Source: Sneathiella aquimaris (GTDB lineage Bacteria > Pseudomonadota > Alphaproteobacteria > Sneathiellales > Sneathiellaceae). Taken from it: a DNA stretch of 64,000 bases. The position numbers and the translations under genes are program-made. How positions within the stretch are numbered: the first letter of the stretch is position 1; each line of letters opens with the position of its first letter. Below the pieces are notes generated by a model. It did not search any database and had not been told where the DNA came from. It saw only the letters and a program-made list of their open reading frames with translations. Below, one piece after another: positions 24,937-34,227 of the stretch. The stretch is taken from NCBI RefSeq assembly GCF_026409565.1, contig NZ_CP112881.1, forward strand, positions 1,907,501 through 1,971,500, read 5' to 3'.

Positions 24937-25587
24937 ATGCGTGCTTTGATAGTTGATAATTCTGAAATCTGTAGGCGGGGCTATAAGGTAGCTCTGGAAG
25001 AGAAGTTTGACGGATGCACAATTTGTGAAGCAAGTAACCTGCGTGAAGCGTATCAGTGTATCGATGATCACGGGGTCGACATTGTTTTGCTGGGACTGCA
25101 GGATGGCATGACGTTTTCAGATGTGGATATGGTGCGCCTGAAGGAATATGCTTGCAACACACCAGTTCTGATCGTTGGAAATGCAGTATGCCTGAAAATG
25201 GTCCGTGAGGTTTTTGAGAATAATGTAAAAGGCTTTCTCGATCGTTCCGCATCGTCCAATGTAACAATGGCCACCATTGACCTTGTATTGGCTGGTGGGC
25301 AGTATTTCCCGCCCGAGGTTTTTAGTGGCCTTCAGGAGGTCGATAAAGAAACCTCAATCGAACAGTCAACACTGCCGCATCCTATCATGGAGTTGTTAAC
25401 ACCACGCCAGGTCCAAATCCTTCAAGCCATATCAGAGGGCAAATCGAATAAGGACATAGCACAATATCTGGGGATTTCAGCAGGTACAGTGAAAGTTCAT
25501 GTTTCAAATCTGATGAAAAAATTGAACGCAAAAAATCGTACTCAGGCGGTTATGATGGCAAGTGACCTTTATTCGGTGCAACAGTAA
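24937..25587 (+). CDS. NarL/FixJ-type LuxR regulator with a degenerate receiver
   Basis: 216 residues. Residues 1-120 have the receiver fold (RALIVDNSEICRRGYKVALE, VLIVGN, VKGFLDRSA), but the phosphoacceptor position reads VLLGLQDGM, with Gly53 where Asp is expected, and the conserved Thr/Ser of strand 4 is Gly. Residues 150-212 are a full LuxR HTH (LTPRQVQILQAISEGKSNKD, GTVKVHVSNLMKKLNAKNRT). It is therefore likely to respond to something other than phosphorylation. No kinase gene is next to it. Confidence 0.88.
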   Translation: MRALIVDNSEICRRGYKVALEEKFDGCTICEASNLREAYQCIDDHGVDIVLLGLQDGMTFSDVDMVRLKEYACNTPVLIVGNAVCLKMVREVFENNVKGFLDRSASSNVTMATIDLVLAGGQYFPPEVFSGLQEVDKETSIEQSTLPHPIMELLTPRQVQILQAISEGKSNKDIAQYLGISAGTVKVHVSNLMKKLNAKNRTQAVMMASDLYSVQQ

Positions 25588-25626
25588 TTTTTGTACTGCA
25601 AGAACAAAGTTCAATTGAGTCGGACC

Positions 25627-26070
25627 TTAAGCCGAGTTTTCTGCTGCAAAGGGTAGAATATGGCTTTCTGGCAGGCTTTGATCCGCTACCAGCTTTATAA
25701 AACCAATGACAACCTTTTCTATTTCATGATGTCCACAAATGTAAATGGGCTCAGGGGTTAATAGTTGGTGGCCCTGACTTAAATTGATTTCGATACTATA
25801 GGTGACTTTCTTTCTGTCTGATGGGGCCGCGATTGTAAAATGCCAGCCGATATGTTGTTGGTCCAACGCAGATGTGCAGATGGGCAAGGTAATGATATCG
25901 GTTGGGCCGCTTATGTTGTTGCCGATCATGAGAGTACCCTGAAACGTGCCGGAACAGTCATGGGATGTTATCTGGTAGGTGCTGGGATAATCTGTTTTAA
26001 GATTTAAAGACAGGCAAACGGGCTCACTGAGTGGATCGAAACAAACCTCTCGAATTTCTCTATTTGGCAT
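25627..26070 (-). CDS. Hypothetical protein between two regulators
   Basis: 147 residues, no signal peptide or membrane segment. It looks beta-rich, with alternating hydrophobic residues (GTLMIGNNISGPTDIITLP, WHFTIAAP, VTYSIEINLS) and a C-terminal YICGHHEIEKVVIGFIKLV. Four cysteines are spread along it. Not recognised. No good RBS precedes the ATG. Being placed among three regulators suggests a signalling partner, but nothing in the sequence proves it. Confidence 0.5.
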   Translation of the reverse strand: MPNREIREVCFDPLSEPVCLSLNLKTDYPSTYQITSHDCSGTFQGTLMIGNNISGPTDIITLPICTSALDQQHIGWHFTIAAPSDRKKVTYSIEINLSQGHQLLTPEPIYICGHHEIEKVVIGFIKLVADQSLPESHILPFAAENSA

Positions 26071-26256
26071 GTTGCTTCACTTTGGTGTCATTGATCGTGT
26101 TTTTCTGCGCCCATTTACAATTCAACACTAATTTAAATAAATGTCATGATCCAATTGGCTTAATGGCCGCCTTTAAGGTTGTTTTTTTTATGGTTGATAC
26201 TAACATCTACTGCTTAGGTCCATTGGTATGCCGTTTGTTGCAAGAGATGAGAGTGA

Positions 26257-28230
26257 ATGTCGTCACGCCTTTATTTATTAGGACATTTCAGATGGGAGCC
26301 CGTTGAGGGTGAGCCGTCACCGCAGTTGCGTCAGAAAACAATGGCTATTCTGGCGATGCTTGCGCTTTCACCCAGTGGTGTACTCAGACGGCAAAAAATT
26401 GCGGATGTCCTTTGGGAGACAGGTAAAGACCCCAAGGCAAGTTTGCGGCAGGCCGTCAAAGAAATTCGCGAAATTGAGCAAAGCGTGGGGAGTTCAATTT
26501 TTACAGCGGACAAGCACTATTTAAAACTGGACCTGAACACCTTATGGGTGGACGCGCGCCTCGCCAGTTATTGCGCCAAACAATTTGACCCCTCTCTGGC
26601 TGACCAGATTCTTCAATGCGATTTTGGAGAATTGCTGATGGATTGCGCTGTTGAGGGTGACGCTTTTGAGGAATGGTTGTTAATTGAACGATCCCGGACA
26701 GAACGCGATTTGTTTCGGTCGTTTGAGCTGTATCTGGACTATACCCGCGAACATGCGGCTTCCTCCCATAAGAGCCGTCATATTGCATCGGCATTATTAC
26801 GCATAAATCCGTCAGACGAGCAGGCCCATCACGCGCTTATTCAAAGTTATCTGTCTGATAATAATCGGTCTGCGGCTGTCCAGCAGTTTGACCGTTATAA
26901 AAACGATCTGATGACAAATTTTGGTGAGGAACCTTCTGCCGAGATCTGTGCCTTATTGGATAAGGTTGATATCGGGCAAAAACTTGCGGTCGCCAGTACA
27001 GAAGTTTTGCGGAGTGAAAATACGGGGCCAGAGAGCAGCCTGTTGCGTCCGGTTATCGAAATTTGCCAGTTTCAAACAAACTCCATTGAGACAGATGTTG
27101 AGTATTTTTCTCAAGTATTCCGAGCGGATCTTTGCCAGCAGATTTCCTGCAATCGGCGTTATTCCATCCGGGATGGCGCTTTTCTGACGGATGGTTTTTC
27201 CAGCGGTATTTCTAATAAGTCGGAACAACCGCCTGTCAGCTATATTGTGCGGGCAACAGTTGTGACTGACGCTCAGAATATTTCTATTCTGGTTCAACTT
27301 CTGGAAGGAAGCAGTACTGATATTTTGTGGATGAAACGGGTCGTTTGTAAAAAATGGGAAGCTTTACAACAGTTGCAGGGTGAGGCTATTCAGGCAGCGA
27401 TTGAGCTGATCCGGTTTGTCGAATTGCAAGAACTGGAACGGGCAAACCACACTGAGGAAGTCCGGCTTACGGCGCGTCAGTGTGTCAGTAGAGCGCGACT
27501 GACAATGTTCAAATTTACGCCAGACGCTGTGCAGACTGCGGAAAAATACCTGTTGCGGGCGCTATTGATTGAACCCAAATATGCCGAAGCCATGGCGTGG
27601 CTCGCGTTTCTGCGATCTATCGAAATCGGGCAGGGATACCGATCAGACAATTTTTCGGTTGATGAAGAAATCCGCGCCCTGATGCAACGGGCAAACGAGC
27701 TAAGCCCCAATGATGACAATGTGTTATCGATCTTTGGTCATCTGGAAGCTTTTGTTCATCACGATTTTAAAGGGGCAATTGAATATTTTGACCGGGCGAT
27801 GAAGTCAAACCCGAACTGTGCCTATGCATGGGGCTTTAAGGCGATTACATTATGTTATCTGGGGCAGTCCGATGATGCATTGGCAAAGCTTGAAAGATGC
27901 CGTCAAGTAATGCCGTTTGATCCCCATCCATATTATTTCGATACAGCGCGGTGCATTGCGAGCATGTTGTCCGGGCATTTTGAAGAGGCGGTTCGGCTGG
28001 GTAAACAGGTATTACGGAATAGTCCGAACTTTCACGCTAATTATCGTCCGCTCATTTCAAGCCTGGGTCATTTGAACCGACATAAAGAAGCGGAACAACT
28101 CATTAGTAAATTTAAAGAATACCAACCGGATTTCTCCGTTGGATGGCATCTTAAAAATTATCCTCCCCTGACCGAAGACAAGAACGATCTTTACATTACC
28201 GGCCTGCGCAAGGCAGGGGTGGGTGAATAA
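26257..28230 (+). CDS. SARP/AfsR-like transcriptional activator: winged helix, BTAD and TPR repeats
   Basis: 657 residues. Residues 1-95 form an OmpR-type winged helix (RQKTMAILAMLALSPSGVLR, DVLWETGKDPKASLRQAVKE). Residues 95-235 are a BTAD-like helical domain (FEEWLLIERSRTERDLFRSF, ALLRINPSDEQAHHALIQSY). The middle (about 265-400) resembles the TolB-N-like sensor part of related regulators. Residues 430-640 are TPR-like (AEKYLLRALLIEPKYAEAMA, AIEYFDRAMKSNPNCAYAW). No NB-ARC ATPase is present. It is a likely DNA-binding activator with an unknown signal. Confidence 0.82.
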   Translation: MSSRLYLLGHFRWEPVEGEPSPQLRQKTMAILAMLALSPSGVLRRQKIADVLWETGKDPKASLRQAVKEIREIEQSVGSSIFTADKHYLKLDLNTLWVDARLASYCAKQFDPSLADQILQCDFGELLMDCAVEGDAFEEWLLIERSRTERDLFRSFELYLDYTREHAASSHKSRHIASALLRINPSDEQAHHALIQSYLSDNNRSAAVQQFDRYKNDLMTNFGEEPSAEICALLDKVDIGQKLAVASTEVLRSENTGPESSLLRPVIEICQFQTNSIETDVEYFSQVFRADLCQQISCNRRYSIRDGAFLTDGFSSGISNKSEQPPVSYIVRATVVTDAQNISILVQLLEGSSTDILWMKRVVCKKWEALQQLQGEAIQAAIELIRFVELQELERANHTEEVRLTARQCVSRARLTMFKFTPDAVQTAEKYLLRALLIEPKYAEAMAWLAFLRSIEIGQGYRSDNFSVDEEIRALMQRANELSPNDDNVLSIFGHLEAFVHHDFKGAIEYFDRAMKSNPNCAYAWGFKAITLCYLGQSDDALAKLERCRQVMPFDPHPYYFDTARCIASMLSGHFEEAVRLGKQVLRNSPNFHANYRPLISSLGHLNRHKEAEQLISKFKEYQPDFSVGWHLKNYPPLTEDKNDLYITGLRKAGVGE

Positions 28231-28313
28231 CACGCTTATTTTCCATTCACGATTCAATTCGCTGCTTTTCCTATAGTAAGTGAGTTGATGTGTTTTAGTG
28301 GAGGAATCTACTC

Positions 28314-29099
28314 GTGACCGATTTAGGTTTTGATTTATTTGTACGCGGTTCTAATCGTTCCAGTGAAAAGAATGATCTGGAAAGATCCTATGAATTGGAT
28401 GTTAAATCTAAAGGGATTGGATCCCCTTTACGGAAGAATAGGCAAGCGGATAATCAGCGGAGGAAGGCTCCTCAAAATAAATCTTCAAACGGATTTTACG
28501 ATACCGCGCTTGGTATTTTATATACCCTGACCCCTGCAATTCTTATTCTGGATGGTCATCGACGGTTGGTTTTCGCTAATCGGGATGCCGAAAAATTGCT
28601 GGAGTGGGGGGACGTTATCGCACTGGACCCAAAAGGGAAGGTGTATTGTACCGACGAAGTCGCACAACAATTTCTTATGCAATATCTGATGAGTTATAAG
28701 AAAAGCGAAACAAGTTCCGGCGCAATTGATGACGGTTCGTTTGTGATCCCTAAAGCAGATGGCTGGCCAATGATTGCGATGGTCGGTCATGATCAACTTG
28801 AATCATTGGTATCAACCGAATTTGACACGGATACCAGTGATTATATTACTTTACTTATCCGTGATCCTAATGGTCGTCACCCGGCACAAACCCAGAAACT
28901 AATGGAGTATTTTGGGTTAAGCCAGGCAGAAACCTGTGTCGTGGAACAGTTGGTAAATGGTGAGAGCACGGACAAAATTGCGAGAAACAGGGGTGTCAGT
29001 GTTGTTACAATCCGCAATCAATTGAAGTCTGCTCAGAGTAAATTGGGGGTAGCAAGGCAATCTGAACTTGTTTCAATGCTTCTGAGATATTTCTCCTGA
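28314..29099 (+). CDS. LuxR-family regulator with a PAS-like N-terminal domain, GTG start
   Basis: 261 residues from a GTG at 28314 with GGAGGA upstream. After a basic, polar lead of about 65 residues a PAS-like domain follows (TPAILILDGHRRLVFANRDAE, KLLEWGDVIAL). The C-terminus (about 195-258) is a LuxR HTH: FGLSQAETCVVEQLVNGES, TDKIARNRGVSVVTIRNQLK, SAQSKLGVARQSEL. It lies 83 bases after the SARP-like gene in the same direction and may share its transcript. A strong terminator follows. Confidence 0.85.
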   Translation: MTDLGFDLFVRGSNRSSEKNDLERSYELDVKSKGIGSPLRKNRQADNQRRKAPQNKSSNGFYDTALGILYTLTPAILILDGHRRLVFANRDAEKLLEWGDVIALDPKGKVYCTDEVAQQFLMQYLMSYKKSETSSGAIDDGSFVIPKADGWPMIAMVGHDQLESLVSTEFDTDTSDYITLLIRDPNGRHPAQTQKLMEYFGLSQAETCVVEQLVNGESTDKIARNRGVSVVTIRNQLKSAQSKLGVARQSELVSMLLRYFS

Positions 29100-29135
29100 T
29101 GTGAATAAACATAGCTGGTATTATTTTCATCGATC

Positions 29136-29165
29136 GGGCCTGCAGGAATGCAGGCCCTTTTTTTT
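29136..29165 (+). terminator. Strong rho-independent terminator
   Basis: A perfect nine-base-pair stem, GGGCCTGCA and TGCAGGCCC, with a four-base GGAA loop and a following run of eight T. It closes the regulator transcription unit before the GMC oxidoreductase gene. Confidence 0.95.
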
Positions 29166-29240
29166 GTTTGGCGCACGGGATAAAAAAAGATCGACTTGTC
29201 CTCGGGCAAGCCATTAAAGTTCTGTTCGCGGAGGAATAAA

Positions 29241-30860
29241 ATGATTGATAAGCAGGACTTGGGTATTTTCGACTATATTGTAATTGGAGCCGGTTCTGCT
29301 GGCTGCGTGCTGGCTAATCGATTATCTGCCGACCCGAAAAACAAAGTATTGTTGCTTGAAGCGGGGGGGCGGGATACCTATCCGTGGATCCATATTCCCA
29401 TTGGATATCTGTTCTGTATGGGGAACCCGAAAACAGACTGGATGATGAACACAGAACCGGATAAAGGTCTGAACGGTCGTGCCCTCAGTTATCCAAGAGG
29501 CAAGGTTCTGGGTGGGTGTTCCTCGATAAATGGTATGATTTATATGCGCGGCCAGGCCCGCGATTATGACCAGTGGCGACAATTGGGGAATACCGGGTGG
29601 GCATGGGATGATGTTCTTCCGTATTTTACACGTTCTGAAAATCATCATAAGGGCGAAAACGACCTGCATGGTACAGACGGTGAATGGCGGGTAGAGCCGC
29701 AACGTCTGTCTTGGGAAATACTGGATTCATTTTGCGATGCGGCCGAGGAAATCGGGATCCCGAAAACGGACGATTTCAACAGGGGAACCAATGAAGGGGC
29801 TGGATATTTTGAAGTAAATCAGAAAGCAGGTGTCCGTTGGAGCACTGCAAAAGCGTTTTTAAAGCCAGCCGAAAAACGGACTAATCTAACGGTCCTGACC
29901 CATGCACTGACAGAAAAGCTTGTGATTGAAGAGGGACGGATTTCAGGTGTGCAATTTACCCTGAGCGGCAAACCCAGTATTGCACGGGCGGGCCGGGAAG
30001 TTATTTTGTCGGCGGGCGCGGTCAATTCGCCTAAAATACTGGAACTATCCGGTATTGGTCAAAAAAGTCTGTTGGATCAATTCGGGATTGAAACAGAGCT
30101 TGACCTTCCCGGAGTGGGAGAGAACCTGCAAGATCATTTGCAGATCCGCACTGTTTTTAAGCTTAAGAATGCCAAGACGCTGAATGAACAGGCGAATAGT
30201 CTGTTTGGAAAAGCAAAAATGGGTTTGCAGTATCTGGTAAATCAGTCCGGGCCATTGTCTATGGCGCCAAGCCAGATGGGTATTTTCGCCAAGAGCGATC
30301 CATCTTTGGAAACACCTGATCTGGAATATCACATCCAGCCACTCAGCACTGACAAACTGGGGGAACCTCTTCATCCTTTCCCGGCCGTTACAGCTTCTGT
30401 TTGTAATTTGCGGCCTCAAAGCCGAGGAAGCATTCATCTGAAATCTGTCGATCCGGAACAGCAACCAGCCATTGTTCCAAATTATTTATCAGACGAAGCA
30501 GATAAACGGCTTGCGTCGAAAAGTATTCGTTTGACCCGTAAACTGATGAGCGCAAAGGCTATCGCAAAATATGAACCCGAAGAGTTTCTGCCCGGAGCGT
30601 CCATTGAAAGTGATGAAGAGCTTGCGGTTGAAGCTGGAAATATCGCGACGACAATTTTTCATCCTGTGGGAACCTGTAAAATGGGACAGGATCCGATGGC
30701 GGTCGTGGATGATCGTCTAAGGCTCCGCGGTCTTTCTGGTTTGCGCATTGTGGATGCCTCCATCATGCCAACGATTGTGTCAGGAAACACCAATTCCCCG
30801 GTTATCATGATTGCTGAAAAAGCATCCAAGATGATTTTAGAGGATAATAAGAAGCCTTAG
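29241..30860 (+). CDS. GMC-family FAD-dependent alcohol/choline dehydrogenase
   Basis: 539 residues from the ATG at 29241, preceded by GGAGGA. FAD-binding GXGXXG motif in [20 protein letters not shown] signature 1 around [20 protein letters not shown]; signature 2 [15 protein letters not shown]; and the C-terminal catalytic HPVGTCKMG with [14 protein letters not shown] supplying the His and Asn. Of choline-dehydrogenase type by length, but no betaine aldehyde dehydrogenase is adjacent, so a general alcohol substrate is as likely. Monocistronic to judge by its surroundings. Confidence 0.9.
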   Translation: MIDKQDLGIFDYIVIGAGSAGCVLANRLSADPKNKVLLLEAGGRDTYPWIHIPIGYLFCMGNPKTDWMMNTEPDKGLNGRALSYPRGKVLGGCSSINGMIYMRGQARDYDQWRQLGNTGWAWDDVLPYFTRSENHHKGENDLHGTDGEWRVEPQRLSWEILDSFCDAAEEIGIPKTDDFNRGTNEGAGYFEVNQKAGVRWSTAKAFLKPAEKRTNLTVLTHALTEKLVIEEGRISGVQFTLSGKPSIARAGREVILSAGAVNSPKILELSGIGQKSLLDQFGIETELDLPGVGENLQDHLQIRTVFKLKNAKTLNEQANSLFGKAKMGLQYLVNQSGPLSMAPSQMGIFAKSDPSLETPDLEYHIQPLSTDKLGEPLHPFPAVTASVCNLRPQSRGSIHLKSVDPEQQPAIVPNYLSDEADKRLASKSIRLTRKLMSAKAIAKYEPEEFLPGASIESDEELAVEAGNIATTIFHPVGTCKMGQDPMAVVDDRLRLRGLSGLRIVDASIMPTIVSGNTNSPVIMIAEKASKMILEDNKKP

Positions 30861-30892
30861 CAGGTGCTATTAAGAATAATTCGCAATTATAA

Positions 30893-30925
30893 TTGACAGA
30901 CGCTTTCGCAATTGATAATCATTCC
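30893..30925 (+). promoter_or_regulatory. Fur-type promoter of the haem uptake operon
   Basis: A -35-like TTGACA (30893-30898) and a -10-like GATAAT (30914-30919), 15 bases apart, stand upstream of hemP. The -10 lies inside TTGATAATCATT, which carries the ten central bases (GATAATCATT) of the Fur consensus; agreement over 19 positions is about 13. Iron-loaded Fur binding here would cover the promoter. The spacing is two bases short of ideal, so the exact -10 is uncertain. Confidence 0.65.
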
Positions 30926-30950
30926 TAAATTAACCCGCTGTTAAGAATGA

Positions 30951-31127
30951 ATGATGAAACACGAACAATCACAAGAAAGCACAGCCAGGATCGCCCAGGA
31001 TCTAAGGTGCGGTAAAATCCGAACAGAGGATCTGTTCGGTAATTCCAGTGAATTGATCATTCTGCACGAACAGCAGGAATATCGCATGAGGATCACTGGA
31101 AACGGGAAACTCATATTAACAAAATAG
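30951..31127 (+). CDS. hemP: Hemin uptake protein HemP/HmuP
   Basis: 58 residues from the ATG at 30951 (a second ATG follows at once). The second half carries the HemP signature: TEDLFGNSSELIILHEQQ followed by YRMRITGNGKLILTK at the C-terminus, matching the family pattern LFG-x-E-x-I-x-H ... Y-x-LR-x-T-x-x-GKLILTK. HmuP-type proteins act as activators of haem receptor expression in rhizobia and Burkholderia. It opens the haem operon, 81 bases before the receptor gene. Confidence 0.92.
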   Translation: MMKHEQSQESTARIAQDLRCGKIRTEDLFGNSSELIILHEQQEYRMRITGNGKLILTK

Positions 31128-31208
31128 GCTTATTGCAGCCACCCAGCCAAGCAAACGAGTAGCCAGGCAGCCAGCGATAAGAGCCAATACGTACAAAGGA
31201 AACTTTTT

Positions 31209-33221
31209 ATGCGTGGTTCTTTGCGTGTGGTCATTAAGGCTGCATTATTATCGACGACCATTCTAACCCCTGCAATGGCAGAGGAAGTACAGCCAAATAC
31301 CGAGTTGGACGCGGTGACAGTATATGCAACCCGTAGTCCTCAATCCACATTTAATGTCCCTTCCATGGTGGGGACGGTGGATTTGGAGGACGCTGGAAAC
31401 GCGACTTCCGGAAACCTGAATGACATTTTAAAACATCAGGTTGGCGTTGAAGTTGGTGGTGGTCCGCGCTCTTCCAGTCAGACTGTTCGTATCCGCGGAT
31501 ATTCTGATGATGCCGTTATTACGTTAATCGATGGACGGCGTCAGCAATTTCAGTCCGGCCACGATGGTCGGCAGTTTATCGATGGTTCCCTGTTGAAATC
31601 TGTTGAAATCGTAAGGGGGTCTTCTTCTTCGATTTACGGCGGGGGCGGTATCGGGGGTGTTATTGCTTTTAAAACAAAAGAAGCTGCTGACCTCTTGTCG
31701 CCTGGTGAGAATTTTGGTGTATCCAATTCCATTCTTTTCAGGACGGCCAATAATAATTTTACTCCGAACGTTACGGCCTATGGACGCACCGAGATGCTCG
31801 ACGTGGTTGGCAGTTTATCCTATCGCCGGTCTGGTGATGTGGAACTTGGAACAGGTGAAGAGCTTGCAACGAAAGAACGCATTTTAAACGGATTACTTAA
31901 GGCAGGCCTGACGTTTGCGGATTATCATACGGTGAATTTAGAAGGTGTTTACTTCAAAAATGACGGCGAAGAGCCAAATAATTCCAACTCCACCGGTGTG
32001 GCCGTCAAGAAGGATATCAGCGACTATCAGTTTAGCCTGAAATATGCGTTCGAAGATCCTGCCAATGACCTTGTGAACCCAAAGCTTCATCTATATTTCA
32101 ATCGGACACAAACTGACGAAGAGGATATCACGGGAGCCAATGCCGGGCGCGTCCGTTCAAGAGACTTTAGAACTTTAGCGTTCACGGCGGATAATCAAAG
32201 CAGGCTTTCGGTAAGTAAAAATCAGACACATACCTTTTCTTATGGCGCAGAATTTTACCGCGATACTCTTGATCCCTCCAGCACGACGGGGACCTTTGAC
32301 GGGGTTCCCGATGCATCCTCCAGGACATATGGGGTTTATATTCAGGATGAGATTTCTTTCGACACGGACGCAGGTAAGTTTCTGATCATTCCGGCCCTGC
32401 GTTATGATCACTATAGTAGTGATGATGCAAACGGGAACAGCCAAAGTGAAGGGGCTTTTTCGCCCAAATTAGCGGTGAGTTATCGGCCGATACCATCCTT
32501 CATGGTGTTCTCCAGTCTGGCCCGTGCGTTTAGAGCGCCCAATCTTACGGAAACTTATGCAACCGGTCTACACTTTCCGGGCGGGGGACCCATACCAAAT
32601 AACTTCTTTGTTCCTAACCCGGATTTGAAGCCTGAAGTGGTCACCACGTTTGAAATTGGGGCAGGAATTGATCTTCAGAACGTGCTGTCTGAGACAGACA
32701 AATTGCAAATCAAAGGCTCCGCTTATCAAAGCTGGGGGAAAGATTTTATTGCGCTGAATGTGGATGCTTTTGGCGGTACAACCGAAAACACCAATATTCC
32801 AGATGCCGTTCTGTTTGGCTGGGAAGTGGAAACGGCCTACCAGTCGGGACCACTGGGCGCGAAAGTAGGACTGTCCTATATCGAGGCTGAAAATGACAAT
32901 ACGGGCGAATATCTGGGGAATTCCACACCCATCACATTGATTACGGATTTGAACTATACCGCAACGTCCCTTGATAGCGTCTTTGGTTGGAGAGGTCGTT
33001 TTTCCGATGCCAATGACAAGGTGGGCAATAATGATACGCCGACAGACGGATATGCTGTGCACGATCTTTATTATCGCTGGGCGCCAACAGACGGGCAGTT
33101 TCAGGATGTAATGGTGGATTTCAGTATCTCCAATCTTTTTGATGCTGAATATAAACGGATCGGTAGCTCAGTTGAAGAAGAGGGGCGAAGCTTCAACGCG
33201 AAGGTTACCTATAAATGGTAA
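31209..33221 (+). CDS. hmuR: TonB-dependent haem/haemoglobin receptor
   Basis: 670 residues. Signal peptide at 1-24 (AALLSTTILTPAMA). A TonB-box-like stretch LDAVTVYATR precedes the plug domain (VGVEVGGGPRSSSQTVRIRG, YSDDAVITLIDGRRQ). The barrel has the FRAP and NPDL motifs of haem receptors (LARAFRAPNLTETYATG ... FFVPNPDLKPEVVTTFE) and ends in FNAKVTYKW with the terminal aromatic residue used for outer-membrane assembly. A His in GLHFPGG between FRAP and NPDL could be the haem ligand. It overlaps tonB by seven bases. Confidence 0.92.
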   Translation: MRGSLRVVIKAALLSTTILTPAMAEEVQPNTELDAVTVYATRSPQSTFNVPSMVGTVDLEDAGNATSGNLNDILKHQVGVEVGGGPRSSSQTVRIRGYSDDAVITLIDGRRQQFQSGHDGRQFIDGSLLKSVEIVRGSSSSIYGGGGIGGVIAFKTKEAADLLSPGENFGVSNSILFRTANNNFTPNVTAYGRTEMLDVVGSLSYRRSGDVELGTGEELATKERILNGLLKAGLTFADYHTVNLEGVYFKNDGEEPNNSNSTGVAVKKDISDYQFSLKYAFEDPANDLVNPKLHLYFNRTQTDEEDITGANAGRVRSRDFRTLAFTADNQSRLSVSKNQTHTFSYGAEFYRDTLDPSSTTGTFDGVPDASSRTYGVYIQDEISFDTDAGKFLIIPALRYDHYSSDDANGNSQSEGAFSPKLAVSYRPIPSFMVFSSLARAFRAPNLTETYATGLHFPGGGPIPNNFFVPNPDLKPEVVTTFEIGAGIDLQNVLSETDKLQIKGSAYQSWGKDFIALNVDAFGGTTENTNIPDAVLFGWEVETAYQSGPLGAKVGLSYIEAENDNTGEYLGNSTPITLITDLNYTATSLDSVFGWRGRFSDANDKVGNNDTPTDGYAVHDLYYRWAPTDGQFQDVMVDFSISNLFDAEYKRIGSSVEEEGRSFNAKVTYKW

Positions 33222-34195
33222 CGATGGTTGCAGAACAGACAGATACGAAGAGCAGGTGGCTTTGCTACCTGTTCCTCTCTGTCGTGCTCAATCTAGGATT
33301 AATCCGTGTGGTGGATTTCTCAGTTAAATCACCGGTTCTGGAGATCGCGAAACCGTTCCAGATTACGTTCAGCAGCCGGGCCCGGACTATAGACGCTGTG
33401 TCGTCACTATCGGTCCCACGGAGCGACGCCAAAAAAACAAAAGTGCCAGTGCCAGCGCCAGTGCCAGCGCCAGTGCCGGTGGACCCGGAGACTACCAGGC
33501 CACCCTCAGGTGCCAAGGCCGTTCAAACAAAACCGGTCCTGGATGTTGTGATGCAAAAAGCCGCACAGAAAACGATCTCCATAAACAAAAAACCGGGAGT
33601 GATCAAGGAAGCGTCTTTGCCGGCCAGAAAAGAGACACGTTCTTTTCCTGAACCGACGGATCCGGGTGTGCGTCCTTTCAAGAACGCGTCCGTTCATGCG
33701 GTTCCTATGCCCCGTCGGCGCCCAACATTAATTGAAACATCCCAGGCAATTCAAACAGAACCCGTTGAAAAGACAGTTCCGGAACAGACTGTAAATAAAC
33801 AGAAATTTGCGCCTGTTAAAACGGCTGCGTTGGTAGAAAAGTTAGCTGGACTTGCACCATCAAAGATCGGACACACTCGGCAAGAGGCAAAAGCTGGAGA
33901 TCAAGGCGACGCGGATGCCAGTATTATCGGCACCGCTAATTATCGGCGTAAAACCCCTTTGCGATATCCAAAGCGCGCCCTTGATCTTGGTCAGCAGGGC
34001 ACGGTGAAACTTCACGTGCGCATCACCCCGGATGGAACACCAACCGAGTTAAAGGTTGCCCGATCCTCTGGTTATCGGTTGTTGGATAAAGCAGCGTTGG
34101 CTGCAGTACAGAAATGGGAGTTTGTTCCCCGCAAACAGGGGGCAACAACGGTCGCCAGTTGGGTCAGTGTACCTGTGGACTTTGTTATTCGATAA
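33215..34195 (+). CDS. tonB: TonB energy transducer dedicated to haem uptake
   Basis: 326 residues from the ATG at 33215, overlapping the receptor gene; a second ATG at 33224 is possible. One N-terminal membrane anchor (WLCYLFLSVVLNLGLIRVV). A long periplasmic region holds a short repeat (VPAPVPAPVPV, coded by a near-perfect 12-base DNA repeat at 33442-33480) and basic, Pro-rich stretches. The C-terminal TonB domain reads YPKRALDLGQQGTVKLHVRI, SSGYRLLDKAALAAVQKWEF and PVDFVIR. It couples the ExbB-ExbD proton motor to the receptor. Confidence 0.92.
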   Translation: MVTMVAEQTDTKSRWLCYLFLSVVLNLGLIRVVDFSVKSPVLEIAKPFQITFSSRARTIDAVSSLSVPRSDAKKTKVPVPAPVPAPVPVDPETTRPPSGAKAVQTKPVLDVVMQKAAQKTISINKKPGVIKEASLPARKETRSFPEPTDPGVRPFKNASVHAVPMPRRRPTLIETSQAIQTEPVEKTVPEQTVNKQKFAPVKTAALVEKLAGLAPSKIGHTRQEAKAGDQGDADASIIGTANYRRKTPLRYPKRALDLGQQGTVKLHVRITPDGTPTELKVARSSGYRLLDKAALAAVQKWEFVPRKQGATTVASWVSVPVDFVIR

Positions 34196-34227
34196 ATGGC
34201 TATCAAAGCATTTTAAAGGAACTAAAG

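Noticed and set aside
33442-33480. GTGCCAGTGCCAGCGCCA repeat as a mobile or regulatory repeat
   Set aside because: It lies in frame in tonB and codes for the Pro-rich periplasmic spacer normal in TonB proteins.
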